A DNA stretch of 64,000 nt from Collinsella sp. Lineage in GTDB: Bacteria; Actinomycetota; Coriobacteriia; Coriobacteriales; Coriobacteriaceae. Shown one piece after another: positions 61,566 through 64,000 of the stretch (within the stretch, counting starts at the first letter, position 1; the number at the start of each line of letters is the position of its first letter). The position numbers were made by a program, and so were the translations under genes. The stretch is taken from the NCBI GenBank assembly GCA_019414055.1, contig DXMV01000024.1:1-64000 (forward strand). Direction: 5' to 3'. The notes under the pieces are model-generated. The model saw only the letters and a program-made list of their open reading frames with translations, made no database searches and was not told the origin of the DNA.

Positions 61566-61783
61566 GGAAACGTCCTCCTTTGCACAGGGGCTATCGACGT
61601 TAAGTATGTCGAGCAAACAGGCACATGCCCATACCCATGTGGCCCAAAATGGACCACCCAGGCAGACGAGAAGGCTCGCTCGTTAGCACCGGCAGACCAT
61701 TACTGCATTTTCTGAGCATCGGTGCACAGCGCCTCCGCGCGAGCTACACTATCCCCTTAAACATGATTGTGAGGACGACCGCT

Positions 61784-62965
61784 ATGCTATTTGTAAATCG
61801 GCTGGTACATACGCTTGTTCCCGGCAGCGAGGGCGAGCCGGTCGATACCTCCTGCCGCACCAACGCGGGCTTCGCCGCAAGCCTCATCTGCATTGGCCTC
61901 AACATCACTCTGTGCCTGGCCAAGGGCATCGCGGGCCTGCTCGCCGGCTCTGTCTCGCTCATCGCCGACGCCTTCAACAACCTCTCCGACGCCTCGAGCA
62001 ACATCGTGAGCCTGCTCGGGTTCCGCCTTGCCAGCCGCCCGGCAGACGAAGGCCACCCCTATGGCCACGGTCGCTACGAGTACCTAGCCGGTCTGTTCGT
62101 CGCCGTCCTGGTTTGCGCCGTCGGCATCAACCTGATCCTCGAGTCGGTCACTAAGATCATCAAGCCTTCCCCCACTGCATATTCGGTGCTCTCCTTAGCC
62201 GCCCTCGTCTTGTCCATGCTCGTTAAGCTCTGGATGGCCGCGTTCAACCGCACGCTGGGCAACCGCATCGACTCGGAGACGCTCATCGCCACAGCACAGG
62301 ACTCCAAAAACGATGTCATCACCTCGGGCTCGGTCTTGGTGGCGGCGCTTATTTCGCAGACGACCGGCTTCGACCTCGATGGCTGGGCAGGCCTGGGTGT
62401 GGGCATCTTCATCTGCATCAGCGGCATGGGTCTAGTGCGCGACGCCATCAGCCCGTTGCTGGGACAAGCGCCCGACCCCAAGCTCGTCCAGGCAATCCGC
62501 GACAAGATCATGTCCTATCCGCAGGTCTTGGGCACACACGACCTGATGGTGCACGACTACGGCCCCGGTCGTCAGTTTGCCAGCGCCCACGTGGAGATGC
62601 CCGGCGAGGGCGATGCGTTTGAACATCACGAGATCCTGGACACCATCGAGCACGATATCAAACGGCAGATGGACATCGGTATCACGCTGCACTGCGACCC
62701 CATCGCCACCACCGGCGATGACCTACGCGGCTGGGTCAAGCGCGGCGTCATGCAGATCGACCCCGCGCTCTCCATCCACGACCTGCACGAGCACGACGGG
62801 TTCGTTTCGTTTGACCTGGTGCGTCCCGACGGCTTTGACATATCCGACGAGGAGCTGCTGGAGCTCGTCACGCGCATCGTACACGAGCGCCGGCCCGACG
62901 TCTCGTGCGTCGTCACATTTGATTCGGGCTTCAGCTCGCCCGAGCGTCCGGCCGAGCAGCTGTAA
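61784..62965 (+). CDS. Cation diffusion facilitator (CDF) family exporter
   Basis: A 393-residue membrane transporter, likely a proton-coupled exporter of zinc, manganese, iron or cobalt. Six helices span about residues 25-220; the transport-site motif SLIADAFNNLSDASSN on helix 2 has the N-x2-S-D arrangement and HPYGHGRYEY is the family signature. Helix 5 has ATAQDSKNDVITS with the second metal-site Asp. The cytosolic C-terminal domain carries HDLMVHDYGPG and HCDP. ATG at 61784 follows GAGG; a start at 61763 is possible. Confidence 0.93.
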   Translation: MLFVNRLVHTLVPGSEGEPVDTSCRTNAGFAASLICIGLNITLCLAKGIAGLLAGSVSLIADAFNNLSDASSNIVSLLGFRLASRPADEGHPYGHGRYEYLAGLFVAVLVCAVGINLILESVTKIIKPSPTAYSVLSLAALVLSMLVKLWMAAFNRTLGNRIDSETLIATAQDSKNDVITSGSVLVAALISQTTGFDLDGWAGLGVGIFICISGMGLVRDAISPLLGQAPDPKLVQAIRDKIMSYPQVLGTHDLMVHDYGPGRQFASAHVEMPGEGDAFEHHEILDTIEHDIKRQMDIGITLHCDPIATTGDDLRGWVKRGVMQIDPALSIHDLHEHDGFVSFDLVRPDGFDISDEELLELVTRIVHERRPDVSCVVTFDSGFSSPERPAEQL

Positions 62966-62974
62966 TCGACAGCA

Positions 62975-63047
62975 AAACGGGACGCAGGACCGCCGACCAA
63001 CGCGCCTACGCGCCCGGTCACGCAATCCTGCGTCCCGTTTTTGTTTG
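62975..63047. terminator. Bidirectional terminator between CDF and the edge gene
   Basis: AAAACGGGACGCAGGA and TCCTGCGTCCCGTTTT are exact reverse complements around a loop of about 35 bases, with T-runs in both directions. Confidence 0.85.
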
Positions 63048-63075
63048 CACTGCTAAGGCTCTAGCCGCTCGACCG

Positions 63076-64000
63076 CTAGTTCCCCTGCGCGCCCGAAATG
63101 CCGTTTTGCAGGGCACCCCAGGCGTTCGTTGCCATATCGCCCAGGTTCTGTGCGGTATCGCCGAGATTCTGAGCCGTGTCACCCAGCTCTTGGGCCTTAT
63201 CTCCCAGCTCCTGGGCCTTGTTGCTCAGGTCCTCCAGCGTGTTGGAGCTCGAGCTGTCCGAGGTGCCCTGGTCGCCGGACGCATTACCCGACGAGCTGTC
63301 CTTGCGCGTGAGCTGAATCTCGAGGTTACCGTTGTCGTTATAGTAGGCAGACGTCACGACCCAGTTGGCATCGACAACGGGCGTCGAGCCGTCATCGGTC
63401 AGAATCACGGCATTCGAAAGATCGGCCCCGCGCGACTTGAGGAGCTTCTTGGCGTTGGACCAGTACTGACCCGGGATATCGCTCAGGTCGACGGTGCCGG
63501 ACTGGGTAGTCTCGGTCTGCCCGGCCGTGGTATCAGTCGTGGCGCCCCGCTTGTTGAGCATGCCCGACACGATGGCAAACACTACCGACAGGGCAAAGAA
63601 GATCGCCAGCACGATCAGGATTTTCTTGATCACGCTCGACGAACGCGAAGGCGTCTTCTCCTCGTCCTCGCCATACTGAGGGATGGACTTGGGATACTCA
63701 CGATACGGATCGCGCGCATATCGGTCGCGCGACTCGTAGCGCGGCTGTGCCGTGCGCGGCATATATGTCGTCTGCTGAGGTTGCGGAATGGGGTTTTGCA
63801 GCAGGTCATCATAAGGGTCTGCCGCCGCGTTGCCGTAGGGGCTCTGCGACGAGGCGCCATACGGGTCCTGCGCTGCGTTTCCGTAATTCACAACGCGCGT
63901 GGGATCGGCCGACGCCTGCGTCGTATCGGGGGCAGCGTAGCCGGGATTCGGCACGACGCGGGTCTCATCGGCGCCATTGCCCGTCCGCGGGGAGCCGTAG
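63076..64000 (-). CDS. Membrane protein with Pro/Tyr-rich N-terminus, cut by window edge
   Basis: The frame is open to the window end, so the N-terminus is missing; visible are 307 codons plus stop. The cytosolic part is disordered and rich in Tyr, Pro, Asn and Asp with TRVV-containing repeats (ETRVVPNPGY, PTRVVNYGN). One membrane helix (IKKILIVLAIFFALSVVFAI) is followed by an extracellular domain (SDIPGQYWSNAKKLLKSRGA; NDNGNLEIQLTRK) and a C-terminal helix built of 7-residue repeats (KAQELGD, TAQNLGD). A GTG at 63954 is inside the frame, not the real start. Function unknown. Confidence 0.8.
   Translation of the reverse strand, partial: YGSPRTGNGADETRVVPNPGYAAPDTTQASADPTRVVNYGNAAQDPYGASSQSPYGNAAADPYDDLLQNPIPQPQQTTYMPRTAQPRYESRDRYARDPYREYPKSIPQYGEDEEKTPSRSSSVIKKILIVLAIFFALSVVFAIVSGMLNKRGATTDTTAGQTETTQSGTVDLSDIPGQYWSNAKKLLKSRGADLSNAVILTDDGSTPVVDANWVVTSAYYNDNGNLEIQLTRKDSSSGNASGDQGTSDSSSSNTLEDLSNKAQELGDKAQELGDTAQNLGDTAQNLGDMATNAWGALQNGISGAQGN

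Overview
The window looks like chromosomal DNA of a high-GC Gram-positive anaerobe of the Coriobacteriia, most likely a Collinsella-like gut species. The reasons are strong GC bias in third codon positions, many GAGG-type ribosome binding sites, Tat and lipoprotein exports, an LAxTG-type wall anchor, and the gene content. The assignment is inferred from style and content, not from a marker gene.

Layout. 1-129 is the 5' part of an AT-rich foreign-looking gene. 285-11960 holds, mostly on the minus strand, an ABC-F ATPase with a HAD phosphatase, the phosphate uptake operon pstSCAB, a PepV-type dipeptidase, a second HAD phosphatase, a DegV protein, a RelB/YafQ-type toxin-antitoxin pair and a LOG-type nucleotide hydrolase. 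12174-18873 carries three queuosine genes (tgt, queA, queH), interleaved with a short-chain dehydrogenase resembling 12-alpha-hydroxysteroid dehydrogenases and a tail-anchored coiled-coil protein. Two intergenic islands here (about 13.45-13.74 kb and 16.65-17.01 kb) contain palindromes with locus-specific arms and two copies of a three-stem element whose stems covary. 18935-28770 is housekeeping: a zincin-like membrane protein, a divergent MetRS-like protein, an RNA m5C methyltransferase, a TIM-barrel-like protein, a second DegV, class III fructose-1,6-bisphosphatase and two GtrA proteins.

28949-37366 is the most striking unit. A cobalamin riboswitch with a plausible promoter precedes a 2387-residue surface protein (Ig-like modules, three DUF4430 domains, a beta-propeller, an InlB-type repeat and a C-terminal membrane anchor). 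A second, smaller DUF4430 protein follows, coupled to it. DUF4430 is related to the C-terminal domain of the vertebrate B12 carriers intrinsic factor and transcobalamin, so this is a candidate B12-controlled surface apparatus for binding corrinoids.

37480-46017 contains an AarF/UbiB kinase with a small phasin-like partner, a C69 dipeptidase, a MITE-like element with 31-bp perfect terminal repeats, a FolD-like protein lacking two catalytic residues next to an FchA/FTCD-type cyclohydrolase, a zinc-ribbon membrane protein and two tandem paralogous lipoproteins. 46323-60030 is accessory: a Tat-exported, wall-anchored PI-PLC-like protein broken by one TGA, a DUF1016/YhcG nuclease broken by one frameshift, an ADP-ribosylglycohydrolase, and a complete type II-A CRISPR-Cas locus (29 identical repeats, csn2, cas2, cas1, cas9 and a divergent tracrRNA). 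The right end has a zinc-ribbon protein, a CDF cation exporter and a membrane protein cut by the window edge. No rRNA or tRNA genes were recognised.
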